DNA of 62,204 nucleotides from positions 1 through 62,204 of the forward strand of contig SLKI01000045.1 in the NCBI GenBank assembly GCA_007134695.1. Direction: 5' to 3'. The DNA is from Balneolaceae bacterium. GTDB taxonomy: Bacteria > Bacteroidota > Rhodothermia > Balneolales > Balneolaceae. Shown here in pieces: positions 44,214 through 54,200 of this stretch (position 1 is the first letter of the stretch; each line of letters opens with the position of its first letter). Both the position numbers and the translations under genes were made by a program. A model generated the notes under the pieces. That model saw nothing but the letters and a program-made list of their open reading frames with translations, had not been told where the DNA came from and searched no databases.

Positions 44214-47186
44214 ATGACAAAGAGAAACGATAAATCGAAGCCTGTTTTCAAAACAGGCGTGAATCCATATCTGTTCCTGCTGGCTTTTTGTTTTCTGTTT
44301 GCCGGGCCTCTCGCGGCACAGCAAACGGCTCAAACAGACGGTATGAAAGATAACACACCGTCTGTCCATGCATTAACGGGAGCGACGGTCGTTACAGCAC
44401 CCGGCCAGGCAATTTCCAATGCAACCCTCGTCATTCGCGACGGAGTGATCGAGGCAGTTGGCCGAAATGTGAATATTCCGGCCGATGCGAGAGTCTGGGA
44501 GATGAACGGCAAGACAATCTATCCCGGGTTTATCGACACCTATTCGAATGCGGGGATGCAAGATCCGCAGATCGAACTTGAGCGCGGGGATCTCTCCTGG
44601 AATCCCCAGCTGAGGGCTCAGCTTCGGGCAGTTTCCGAATATTCACCGGATGAAGATGGCAGTGAGAATCTTCGCTCACAAGGGTTTACGACTGCCATGT
44701 CAGTTCCGCCAATTGGAATTTTCCGAGGTGAAACTGCTGTATTCAGCCTCAACGCCAAGCCGGTGACCGAGCGGGTAGTCCAACCGTCCGTCGCCCAGTC
44801 CGTTTCGCTGGGGAGAAGTTTCGAACTGGGATTCGGTTATCCAAACTCGGCGATGGGTATCATCGCTCTGATTCGCCAGACACTGTATGACGCTGACTGG
44901 CACCTGCGTGCTCATCAGGCCTATCGGACCAACCCCGAAGGGCTGGAGCGTCCTGAGTCAAATGCTGCACTTGCCGCCCTCGAGAGTACTGTACAGGGAG
45001 AGCAGCCTATGCTGTTTGAAGCCAGAAACGAAGAGGAGATTTTAAGAAGTTTGCGAATTGCCGATGAGTTCGGCCTGGATCCCTGGATACGGGGAAGCGG
45101 CCATGAGTACCAGATTCTTGATATACTCTCGGAAAAGAATGTGCCTCTGATTCTGCCGCTTGCCTTTCCGGATGCACCCGATGTCGAATCACCGGAAAGT
45201 GCACTCAATCAAAACCTTTCGACGCTGCGGCACTGGTATTTTGCACCGCTCAACCCGGCCAAGCTCGATGATGCAGGTATTTCATTTTCGTTCTCAACGG
45301 CCGGACTGGACAATACTTCTCAATTCCTGGCCAACTTGAGAAAAGCGGTCAAACACGGGCTGGATTCGGAAACCGCTCTGGCGGCCCTCACGACCCGCCC
45401 GGCATCTCTGTTGGGAATTGAAGCTACACACGGTTCGCTTCAGGCCGGCAAGGCTGCCAACCTGGTTGTTGCAGAAGGGGACCTTTTCGAATCCGAAGCC
45501 AGAATTCTCGATGTCTGGGTAGACGGAGACCGTTTTCAGGTCAACAGCCCGACTGAAGTGGATATGTCCGGTGAGTGGGAGATCACTTCTGCCGGAGGGA
45601 ATATCGACGGCACCCTGAATCTGAATGAGACCCGTCCTGGCCGGTATGCGGGAACAGTTACAATTGACGGCGAAGAGATCGATATCGCTTCTTCATCGAG
45701 CCGGGACCAGGCGCGCCGATTCCGTGTCGACTTTCCGGGTGAAGAACTCGGTTACGACGGTATGGTCAGGCTCACTGCATCACTTTCCGGGGATGAACTG
45801 ATCGGCTGGGCTGAGATACATGGTGTGGGCCGATTTGACTGGAGCGGTCAACGTGTTTCCGGGCCCGAAGAGGATGAGATTCGTCAGGTAAATGTAACGC
45901 CAAGAGATCTCGACATCGCCCTGCTTCGCCCCTCCATGGAGTACGGCCGGACTGCAGTACCTGAAGAACCCCGAGCGGTACTGGTTCGCAATGCAACAAT
46001 CTGGACGATGGGGCCACAGGGAGTACTTGATGGAGCCGACCTGCTGGTGCGTGATGGTTTGATTGAAGAGGTCGGATTCGATTTACGGGCGCCGCGAAAC
46101 GCTGTTGTTATTGATGCCGAAGGGAAACATGTTACTCCGGGCCTGATCGACGCCCACCTCCATTCAGGTGTCAGCGGTGTCAATGAGGTCGGTAACGCGA
46201 TCGTCCCGGAAGTTCGGCTTGGTGATGTACTCCATATCAACAATATCTGGATGTACCGTCAATTAGCCGGCGGGCTGACCACAGCACATGTGATGCACGG
46301 TTCTGCCAACCCGATTGGGGGTCAGAATCAGCATATTAAAATGCGCTGGGGTGCAATCTCGGATGACCTGAAATTTGAAGGAGCCCCGCGTACAGTCAAA
46401 TTTGCCCTGGGTGAAAACGTAAAACGAGTCGGAACCGATCGCTATCCGGAGACCCGGATGGGTACGAGGGAAATTATGGCCGATCGCTTCCGAATGGCTC
46501 GTGACTACCAGGCTCGATGGCAGGAGTGGGAGCAGAACCGGGAAGGCATTCCGCCCAGAAAGGATCTGAGAATGGAAGCGCTGGTCGATATCCTGAACGA
46601 GGATATCCTGGTTCAGTCTCACAGCTACCGGCAGGATGAGATTCTGATGTTGATGCGCCTGGCCGAAGAGTTCGATTTCCGGATCAAGGCGTTTCACCAC
46701 GGTGTCGAAGCGTATAAGGTGGCACCCGAGCTTGCTGAGCATGGAGCCGGCGCTGTCGTCTGGTCCGATTGGGGAGCTTTTAAAATCGAAGCGTATGACA
46801 ACACGGTATACAATGCCAGATTGCTTCACGAGGCTGGTGTAAAAACTTCGCTCCACTCCGACAACAGCCAGATCGCTGCACGGATGAACTGGGAGGCAGC
46901 CAAGATGGTTCGTGCCGGAATGGATCCGGAGGATGCTCTTTCTCTGGTTACGATCAATACGGCTGAACTGCTGGGGATCGATGACAAGGTAGGATCACTC
47001 GAGCCGGGTAAAGATGGTGACTTTGTCATCTGGAACGGTGATCCTCTGTCGACGCTGACCAAAGCGGAACAGACCTGGATTGACGGCCGAAAATATTTTG
47101 ACCTGGAGGAGGATGCAGCCCTTCGGGATGCGGTTGAACATGAACGCTCCGAATTGATACAACTGATTCTCAAGGAGCAGTCATAA
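44214..47186 (+). CDS. large exported protein with two amidohydrolase-like domains
   Basis: About 990 aa. A signal peptide (NPYLFLLAFCFLFAGPLAAQQ) directs export. The first half (about 50-430) has the imidazolonepropionase-like edge motifs ALTGATVVTAPGQAISNATLVIRDG and YPGFIDTYSN, but the metal HxH is replaced by TYS, so it is probably inactive. The second half (about 600-985) has NATIWTMGPQGVLDGADLLVRDG, the intact metal motif GLIDAHLHSG (HxH) and later His/Asp ligands, ending in LGIDDKVGSLEPGKDGDFVIWNGDPL. A beta-rich linker (about 445-560) joins them. An ATG 11 codons upstream (44181) is possible. It would hydrolyse an amide or peptide-derived substrate. It is paired with the next gene. 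Confidence 0.85.
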   Translation: MTKRNDKSKPVFKTGVNPYLFLLAFCFLFAGPLAAQQTAQTDGMKDNTPSVHALTGATVVTAPGQAISNATLVIRDGVIEAVGRNVNIPADARVWEMNGKTIYPGFIDTYSNAGMQDPQIELERGDLSWNPQLRAQLRAVSEYSPDEDGSENLRSQGFTTAMSVPPIGIFRGETAVFSLNAKPVTERVVQPSVAQSVSLGRSFELGFGYPNSAMGIIALIRQTLYDADWHLRAHQAYRTNPEGLERPESNAALAALESTVQGEQPMLFEARNEEEILRSLRIADEFGLDPWIRGSGHEYQILDILSEKNVPLILPLAFPDAPDVESPESALNQNLSTLRHWYFAPLNPAKLDDAGISFSFSTAGLDNTSQFLANLRKAVKHGLDSETALAALTTRPASLLGIEATHGSLQAGKAANLVVAEGDLFESEARILDVWVDGDRFQVNSPTEVDMSGEWEITSAGGNIDGTLNLNETRPGRYAGTVTIDGEEIDIASSSSRDQARRFRVDFPGEELGYDGMVRLTASLSGDELIGWAEIHGVGRFDWSGQRVSGPEEDEIRQVNVTPRDLDIALLRPSMEYGRTAVPEEPRAVLVRNATIWTMGPQGVLDGADLLVRDGLIEEVGFDLRAPRNAVVIDAEGKHVTPGLIDAHLHSGVSGVNEVGNAIVPEVRLGDVLHINNIWMYRQLAGGLTTAHVMHGSANPIGGQNQHIKMRWGAISDDLKFEGAPRTVKFALGENVKRVGTDRYPETRMGTREIMADRFRMARDYQARWQEWEQNREGIPPRKDLRMEALVDILNEDILVQSHSYRQDEILMLMRLAEEFDFRIKAFHHGVEAYKVAPELAEHGAGAVVWSDWGAFKIEAYDNTVYNARLLHEAGVKTSLHSDNSQIAARMNWEAAKMVRAGMDPEDALSLVTINTAELLGIDDKVGSLEPGKDGDFVIWNGDPLSTLTKAEQTWIDGRKYFDLEEDAALRDAVEHERSELIQLILKEQS

Positions 47187-47200
47187 CAGGAGGAATACCG

Positions 47201-48574
47201 ATGAAATTTCATACTAACATCACAACAGGAAAAGCAATGAACCGACAGGCTGAGAAGTTTTACCAAATGGCTGCAGGGATGACAAGAACACTACTCTGGT
47301 CATTTCTAGGCTTCAGTATTATTCTGCTGAGCAGCGACCTGCTGAAAGCCCAGATGCAGATTCCGGCACCTGAACAGGATTCGCCGATCGCACTTCAGGG
47401 CGGAACCATCCATACGATCTCCGGAGGAGTGATTGAGAATGGCACAGTTCTGTTTGAGGATGGCGTGATCACGGCCGTCGGAGTGAACATAGAGATCCCG
47501 GAAGGAGCCAATGTCGTCGATGTGAACGGCAAGGAGATCTATCCCGGCCTGATCGATGCCTACAACCAGATGGGCCTTTATGAGATCGGGGCCGTCAATA
47601 TGACTCTGGATCTCAATGAACAGGGCCTGGTCAATCCGAATGTCATGCCAGAGGTGGCTTTTAATCCGGAGAGCCGGCACATTGGAGTGGCGCGTTCCAA
47701 CGGTGTACTTGTCACCGTTTCCTCCCCGGCAGGGGGATTGGTCTCCGGCCAGTCCAGCGCCCTGATGATGGAAGGCTGGAGCTGGGAAGAGATGCTGATC
47801 AAGTCAGGAACCGGGCTTCTGGTTAACTGGCCTTCACCTGGCAATGAAGATGATTATGAAGAGGGTCTTCAGATGCTCCGGAACACATTTGATGCAGCTC
47901 GAGCCTACAAAACGGCCAGAAAAGCGATGGATGAAGGAGAGGCGCCCAGACACGATCTGGATACCCGCTGGGAGTCGATGATTCCCGTATTTGAAGGGGA
48001 ACGCCCGGTCGTAGTCAATGCCAACGATCTGCGGCAGATTCAGGATGCCATTACCTGGAGCGAAGAAGAGGGGTTGCGGCTGATTATTCTGGGGGGCCGG
48101 GACGCGCATCTGGTTGCTTCACACCTGGTTCGTAACGAAATTCCAGTGATAGTGACATCCGTTCTCACTTCACCGTCGAGAAGCTGGGAGCCCTATGACG
48201 GACGGTACAACCTGCCTGCCAAACTTCATGATGCGGGCGTTACTTTTGCCATTGCCGGCGGGTCCAGCGCTGCTTATGCCAACCGTCTGCCTTATGAAGC
48301 GGGGGCTGCTGCAGCTTATGGCCTCGATTACGACGAAGCTCTGAGATCGGTCACCCTCTCTCCGGCAGAAATACTCGGTTTTGATGATCGTGTTGGTTCG
48401 ATTCAGGCAGGTAAAGATGCCACCTTGATGATTACAACCGGAAACCCTCTTGAATACAGCACCCGAATTGAACAGGCATTTATTCAGGGGCGAAAGGTCG
48501 ATATGATCGATGCCCATCGTTTCTTTTACGAGAAGTATAGAGAAAAGGTGAATCAGAGGGCAGAAAGCAGATAA
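47201..48574 (+). CDS. exported amidohydrolase-like protein lacking metal ligands
   Basis: A 457-aa exported homologue of the preceding protein's N-terminal half. The signal segment ends near LLKAQMQIP. The amidohydrolase frame is clear (ALQGGTIHTISGGVIENGTVLFEDG, GKEIYPGLIDAYNQMG, LSPAEILGFDDRVGSIQAGKDATLMITTGNPLEYSTRIEQAFIQG) but HxH is AYN and other metal-binding His/Asp positions are not conserved. It probably serves as a non-catalytic partner. AGGAGGA sits seven bases before the ATG and the gap to the upstream gene is 14 bases, so the two are one operon. A terminator follows. Confidence 0.85.
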   Translation: MKFHTNITTGKAMNRQAEKFYQMAAGMTRTLLWSFLGFSIILLSSDLLKAQMQIPAPEQDSPIALQGGTIHTISGGVIENGTVLFEDGVITAVGVNIEIPEGANVVDVNGKEIYPGLIDAYNQMGLYEIGAVNMTLDLNEQGLVNPNVMPEVAFNPESRHIGVARSNGVLVTVSSPAGGLVSGQSSALMMEGWSWEEMLIKSGTGLLVNWPSPGNEDDYEEGLQMLRNTFDAARAYKTARKAMDEGEAPRHDLDTRWESMIPVFEGERPVVVNANDLRQIQDAITWSEEEGLRLIILGGRDAHLVASHLVRNEIPVIVTSVLTSPSRSWEPYDGRYNLPAKLHDAGVTFAIAGGSSAAYANRLPYEAGAAAAYGLDYDEALRSVTLSPAEILGFDDRVGSIQAGKDATLMITTGNPLEYSTRIEQAFIQGRKVDMIDAHRFFYEKYREKVNQRAESR

Positions 48575-48617
48575 TCTGCACATTTACACGTCGTGTATTG
48601 GTAACGAATTGCTTCGA

Positions 48618-48660
48618 AGGGCCGTCTCAGCATTCTCAGCGCTGATGCGGCCCTTTTTTT
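48618..48660 (+). terminator. intrinsic terminator after the amidohydrolase pair
   Basis: AGGGCCG (48618-48624) pairs with CGGCCCT (48648-48654), with an inner TCAGC/GCTGA stem, and a run of seven Ts follows. It closes the amidohydrolase operon. Confidence 0.9.
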
Positions 48661-48682
48661 ATTGTGGCTGGAACGAAATGAT

Positions 48683-48710
48683 TTGTTTTTTAAACCGTCC
48701 GGTTTATTTT
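48683..48710 (+). promoter_or_regulatory. TetR operator-like palindrome within a putative promoter
   Basis: TAAACCG-TC-CGGTTTA (48691-48706) is a perfect 7-bp inverted repeat in the usual TetR operator size. It fills the spacer between TTGTTT (48683-48688) and TATTTT (48705-48710), which are 16 bases apart and could act as -35 and -10. It lies about 105 bases upstream of the tetR start, the position expected for autorepression. Confidence 0.65.
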
Positions 48711-48811
48711 ACTGTAAATATCGTCGATAAGCATTTGAAAGCCGGGCAGCAATCTACACTGTTCGGTTTCAAACTGACCCCAACAGACAAAAACAGACGG
48801 CACGCGGTACA

Positions 48812-49438
48812 ATGGCAACACTCACAAAAGCCGAGCGTACCCGGAATCGAATCATCGAAGCGGCAGCTCCGGTCTTCAATCGTAAAGGGTACGCAGGTAC
48901 GGCACTATCCGATATCATCAACGCAACCGGCTTGACCAAAGGCGGTATCTACGGCAACTTTTCCGGCAAGGATGAGATTGCCATGGAGGTCTTTGAATAC
49001 AACAAAGACCGGCTTTTCGAACAGATCCACCAGCAAGTCAAAGCGGTCGAATCTCCCCTCCAACAACTTCACACCTTTTTCCAGGTGCATGGCGAGGTGA
49101 TTCAAACCTTTCCCGAAGGCTGCCCGATTCTCAACACGGCAGTTGAGTCGGACGACACTCATCCTGAACTGAAAAAGCGAGCCAGGGCGGCAGTACTGAT
49201 CTGGATCAACTATCTGAAAGGCATCATTCGGCAGGGAATCCAGGCAGGTGAATTTCGTCCGGTTTCAAGCCCGGATCGTTACGCCCGCACCTTTATCTCC
49301 ATGGTTCAGGGAGCGGTGTTTATGGGCCGTTTGACTGGTAATCAGGAGGCGTATGAAGATGTGATTCACCAGATACGGCGCGTCATTGACCTGGAGTTGG
49401 TCAACTATAACGGGCTGAACGGCAAAATCTACAATTAG
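48812..49438 (+). CDS. TetR/AcrR family transcriptional repressor
   Basis: A 208-aa regulator. The N-terminal HTH is typical: RTRNRIIEAAAPVFNRKGYAGTALSDIINATGLTKGGIYGNFSGKDEIAMEVFEYN. The C-terminal ligand domain (about 75-205) contains FPEGCPILNTAVESDDTHPELKKRA, close to TetR_C-type domains of the AcrR/YxaF-like branch. It probably binds the palindrome at 48691 and controls itself and the downstream RND pump genes; this is inferred from position. Confidence 0.9.
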   Translation: MATLTKAERTRNRIIEAAAPVFNRKGYAGTALSDIINATGLTKGGIYGNFSGKDEIAMEVFEYNKDRLFEQIHQQVKAVESPLQQLHTFFQVHGEVIQTFPEGCPILNTAVESDDTHPELKKRARAAVLIWINYLKGIIRQGIQAGEFRPVSSPDRYARTFISMVQGAVFMGRLTGNQEAYEDVIHQIRRVIDLELVNYNGLNGKIYN

Positions 49439-49775
49439 CACCCGTTCAGATTGCAGCATGTTGAGATAACCGGCAGATCGGTTATCCGATTGGCGGCAGT
49501 ATCATTGACTCAACGAGTCGGTGTGGCATATCTACGAGTGGTTGCGGGTCTCTTCCAAACTGATACAGTATTCTGCACCTGTAAAAAGTTACCGGGCAGA
49601 AGGTCTGTCTATTGAAAGATCTGGTTTTGATCGATTTGACCTTAAAATGTAAAAGATTTTAAATCCTTTGATTCAAGATCGAATTTTTAGGTGAAAAAGA
49701 TACCTTTGTACCGGTTTTTTCGTTAGAACAAAGACTTCTACCGAGTTAATTTATAACCATTCAAGATGGATCGTT
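49439..49775. other. control region between tetR and the RND operon
   Basis: 337 bases without a gene. It contains GATAACCG/CGGTTATC (49467-49474 with 49481-49488, 6-base spacer), which shares AACCG/CGGTT half-sites with the TetR palindrome; a sigma-70-like TTGACC-N17-TTAAAT pair (49636-49641 and 49659-49664); a TACCTTTG element (49701-49708); and a CCGGTTT half-site at about 49711. Confidence 0.5.
49701..49708 (+). promoter_or_regulatory. candidate -7 promoter element TACCTTTG
   Basis: An exact match to the Bacteroidota TAnnTTTG consensus, 68 bases before the adaptor gene. A matching -33 TTTG at the right spacing is not seen. CCGGTTT, a half-site of the tetR palindrome, lies just downstream where a repressor would block initiation. 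Confidence 0.4.
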
Positions 49776-51176
49776 TTGAATTCTAACTACTTGATGTATT
49801 CGTTGGTTCTATTACTACTGTTGACCCTGACGGCCTGCGGTAATTCTTCAGAAGAGGGAGGCGGCGGACCGGGAGGGTTCGGACAGATGAACCGGGGCGG
49901 ACAGGTAACCAGTGTCGAGGTGGTTCCGGTAACCACAGCATCGATCTCCGATCAGATTCGTTCATACGGTACAATCCGTCCGCAGGATATCGTTACAATC
50001 AATCCCCAGGTTAGTAACAGGGTGACGAGAATCCATGTGGATCTGGGTGATACGGTTGAGCAGGGGCAGGTGATGGCAGAAATTTATGATGTTCCCTTTC
50101 GTGATGCTTTTGAACAGGCACAGGCACAACTAAGGCAGAGCCGTGCTGCCTATGAACGGGACAGTACCCAATTTGACCGGCAGCGATTTCTCTATGAAAC
50201 CAATGCAATCAGCCGAAGTGAATTTGACGATGCCCGGGCGACCTATGAAAGCAGTCTTGCTCAGTTCGAGGCAGCCCGTGCCGCTCTCACCCAGAGCCGT
50301 GAAGATCTGGAAAATTCACAAATCCGTTCCCCGGTCAACGGTGTGGTGCTCAGCCGTGGAATTGCCGAGGGAGACATTGCAACGACGGGTGATATTGCGT
50401 TTGAAGTGGCCAACCTGGTAGGGTACGAAACCCGGTTATTTCTGCCGATGCAGGATTGGGAGGAGGTAACTGTTGGGCTTCCGGTGGAGATGAGGCTCTC
50501 CAATCGTGAAGGAATTGCAGCGAGTGGTGCCGTCTCACGGATTAGCCCGCAGCTGAATCCGGATACAGGCCTCGGAGAAGTGGTGGTCAGCCTGACGGAG
50601 GTGACCCCTTCGATCCGGCAGGGTGCGCTGGTTGACTCCAGAATTACACTGGTAACCCACGAAAATACTGTAGTTATTCCCCGTTCGGCGATGATCGAAC
50701 AGGTTGAAACCTACATTGAGCCTGAAACCAATACAGTGGAACTTCAACGAACCTATTCGGCATTTGTAGCCTCGGGGGATACGGTTGCACAACAGCGGGA
50801 ATTGACACTGGGCCTGGAGCAGGGTGAGCGAGTCGAAATTCTCGCCGGGCTGGATCCCGGTGATCTGCTGATCGTCACCGGCCATCGAAATCTTAATGAC
50901 GGATCGAGAATTCGGATTGCCGGCCGGGAGCAGCAAGACCGTACGATTGAGCTCGGAAACCCCAATTCGCCCCGTGGTGAAAGACCGGAGGAAACCGGCA
51001 ATCGTCAGGCTGGTGAACGTCAGGCCGGTGAACGGCCTGCCGGCGATCGAGCAAACGGGGAAGCTCCGGACGTTGATGACGAAACCAATGACGAAAACAA
51101 TTCAGAGGAGAACGGCCAACGGGAATCACCAGAAACCGCCGACCGGGAATCTTTGGATTCCGACCACAGGGAATAA
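49776..51176 (+). CDS. RND efflux periplasmic adaptor (membrane fusion protein), lipoprotein
   Basis: A 466-aa HlyD/AcrA-family adaptor. Lipobox LTLTACGNSS places it as a lipoprotein. The lipoyl half-motifs (VTRIHVDLGDTVEQGQVMAEIYD, IRSPVNGVVLSRGIAEGDIATTGDIAFEVANL) flank a short coiled-coil hairpin (about 105-175). The last 70 residues are acidic low complexity with RQAGE-type pentapeptide repeats, unusual for an adaptor. Start is TTG; an ATG at 49794 (MYSLVLLLLL) is equally possible and neither has a strong Shine-Dalgarno. It heads an operon with two RND permeases. Confidence 0.9.
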   Translation: MNSNYLMYSLVLLLLLTLTACGNSSEEGGGGPGGFGQMNRGGQVTSVEVVPVTTASISDQIRSYGTIRPQDIVTINPQVSNRVTRIHVDLGDTVEQGQVMAEIYDVPFRDAFEQAQAQLRQSRAAYERDSTQFDRQRFLYETNAISRSEFDDARATYESSLAQFEAARAALTQSREDLENSQIRSPVNGVVLSRGIAEGDIATTGDIAFEVANLVGYETRLFLPMQDWEEVTVGLPVEMRLSNREGIAASGAVSRISPQLNPDTGLGEVVVSLTEVTPSIRQGALVDSRITLVTHENTVVIPRSAMIEQVETYIEPETNTVELQRTYSAFVASGDTVAQQRELTLGLEQGERVEILAGLDPGDLLIVTGHRNLNDGSRIRIAGREQQDRTIELGNPNSPRGERPEETGNRQAGERQAGERPAGDRANGEAPDVDDETNDENNSEENGQRESPETADRESLDSDHRE

Positions 51177-51206
51177 GTTGAAAGTAATTCCAGAACACGC
51201 CCGCCC

Positions 51207-54200
51207 ATGAAATATCTCTCCAAACTGGCTGTTCAGAGGCCGATCACTTTCCTGATGGCAAGCCTGATCCTGATCGGTTTCGGCCTGTTCGGGTTGAGTA
51301 ACCTGAGGCTGAACCTCTATCCCGACGTTTCCTTTCCAACCATTACGGTTTATACTACCTACGAAGGTGTGGCACCGGAAGATATTGAAACCTTGATCAC
51401 CCGGCCGATCGAAGAAGCGGTCGGAAGTGTATCGGGAATACAGAGGGTTCGGTCACTCTCCAGTCAGGGAGCATCGGTGGTTCGCCTTAACTTCGATTGG
51501 GGCACGGACCTGTTTTTTGCCGAGACAGAGGTTCGGAAACAGCTCGATATGATTCGCCGGGCGATTCCGCAAGACGCCGATCAGCCGATTGTATTTGCCT
51601 ACGACCCGAATGATGAGCCGGTCGTGGTTCTGACACTCACATCCGATACGCGAAGTCCGCGTGAATTACGAACGATCTCAACCCAGCAGATCGAACAGAG
51701 GCTGGAAAGAATTCATGGGGTCGCTTCGGCCGCTACAGCAGGTGGTTATGACCGGCAGGTTAATATCCGTCTGAGTAATGCCCAGATGAGAGCGTTTAAT
51801 CTCAATATTTCGGATGTGGCCAGTACGTTGCGTCAGGAAAATATCCAGGTACCGGCAGGCCAGCTGGAGGAGGGCGAGACGACCTATACACTGCGTACAG
51901 TCGGCGACTTCAGAAATATCGATCAGATTCGTAATACGATTGTAAGCTCTACGGACGGCAATCCGGTTTATCTCAGTCAGATCGCCAGTGTGGAGGATGG
52001 AATCGCTCAGCCCATCGGGAATGTACGCGTGAATGGTAATGATGGTGTTGTCATCAATGTCTATCGGCAAAGCGACAGCAATGTTGTAACGGCTGCCAGC
52101 GGTGTGATGAACAACCTCGATAACCTTCGAACGATTCTGCCTCCCGGGGTACAACTCGATGTGCTGACCAACCAGGCCGACTTTATCGAGATGTCGATCC
52201 GCAACCTCATTCTTACTGGATTTCAAGCGATTGTGCTGGTGATGTTGATGTTGCTGCTCTTTTTGCGCAGCGGCCGCTCATCTCTCATTGTTGCGGTCTC
52301 GATTCCTGTCTCGATCATTGCCACTTTCAGTATTATGCATTGGGCTGATGTGAGCCTCAATATCATCTCTCTTTCGGGCTTGACACTGGCTGTGGGACTG
52401 GTGGTAGATAATGCGGTTGTAGTACTGGAAAACATCTTTCGATTTCGTGAAGATGGATCCGATGGAAAAGAATCGTCGGTATTCGGAGCCCAGGAAGTTG
52501 CCGGCCCGGTGATGATGTCGACGCTGACCACTCTGGTTGTTTTTCTCCCGGTGTTATTTGTACCGGGTATTGCAGGATTGCTTTTCCGGGATCTGGCGCT
52601 GACCGTCTCATTTGCCCTGATCGTATCAGTTCTGGTGGCATTGACACTCATTCCTGTGATGGCATCACGATTCTTCAGTCGTCAGATGGAAGAGACAATG
52701 GCTGCCGGTCGGGGTGAGAAGTCCGGACTGGTGAGACGGCTGTTAGATTGGCGAAAGAGATCAGCACTTCACCGGCTGGCATCCATCCCTCTGATACTGC
52801 TCCTTTTGCCCGTTTTGCCGTTCTATTTTCTGTTTGGGTGGCTCTTTACCGGGATCGGAAATCTGTTTTCCAATTGGATAGCCCCGATGCTCAGCCGGAT
52901 GTTCGACCGGCTCGAGATGGCTTATCGCAGGACGATCAACAAACTTCTCAATCACAGCGGCTGGGTGATTGCAGTAGCATTTGCACTGCTTCTTGCCACT
53001 CTACCGATTTTCAATCTGCTTGGCGGGGAATTTTTTCCTCCGGTCGATGAAAACCGGATTGTCCTGGAGGTACAGCGAGAACCCGGGGTAAACCTGTTTG
53101 AACTTGAGCGGACCATCCGGCAGACCGAAGATGTGATCCGGCGTGAAGTACCGGAAGCACGACTGGTAGTCTCCGATTATGGTGATAAAACCGGAATTGA
53201 GGGTGCGGACAACCCGGGAGGGAACCAGGGAGTGGTCCGGATTGAACTGGTGCCCATTGATGAGCGCTCCAGAAATCAATTTGAAATTACAGCGTCACTT
53301 CTGCGGGCACTGGAGGAGGTTCCGGCTGCCAATATTCGCGAACTGAGAGAAGATCCGCTCAGTCCGGATGGCGAAACCGGCCTGATTGTCCATCTATACG
53401 GATTTGATCCTGATGTTCGACAGCAGCTGGCTGTTGAAGCAATTGATCAGATGCGAGACCTGGACGGTATTGCAGGTGTTTTCACATCAGCAGATCAAGG
53501 CCGTCCCGAGCTGCGGATCAATATGGATCGTGAACGGATTGCCCGCGTGGGAATGACCACATCCCAGGTTGCCTCGGCGGTAAGTGATGCCGTGCGTGGT
53601 GAAGTTGCAACGACATTCGTTGACCAGGGGGTTGAATTTGAAGTACTGGTTCACCTCGACCCATTCGACCGGGCACATTCGGGCGCTTTGAATGACCTTC
53701 AGATACGCACAGGTGGAGGTGACTGGATGCCGTTGAGCAACCTCGCCCGGATTGAGAGGGTGACCGGGCCGACCAGTATTCACCGGATCAACCAGGAGCG
53801 GATGATCGAGATTGGGGCGGACCTCGACGGGATTGACCTTCAGTCGGCTACCGAGCGAACACGAGCGGCACTGAATCAGATCAATTGGCCTGATGGATAC
53901 CGGTATGAGGTTGGCGGAGCCGCCGAAGATCAGCAACGCTCCTTTTACTACCTGATGATCGCATTTCTCATTGCCGGCATATTGACCTATATGGTGATGG
54001 CATCTCAGTTTGAAAGCTTGGTCGAGCCGCTGATCATCATCGTAACGATACCTCTTGCCCTGACCGGGGTGCTATTGGCGCTCTGGCTTACCCAAACACC
54101 GATCAGTGTAACATCGATGGTTGGCCTGGTACTGCTGACCGGTATTGTGGTGAACAACGGAATCGTGATGATCGACTACATCAAAATATTGCAAGCCCGT

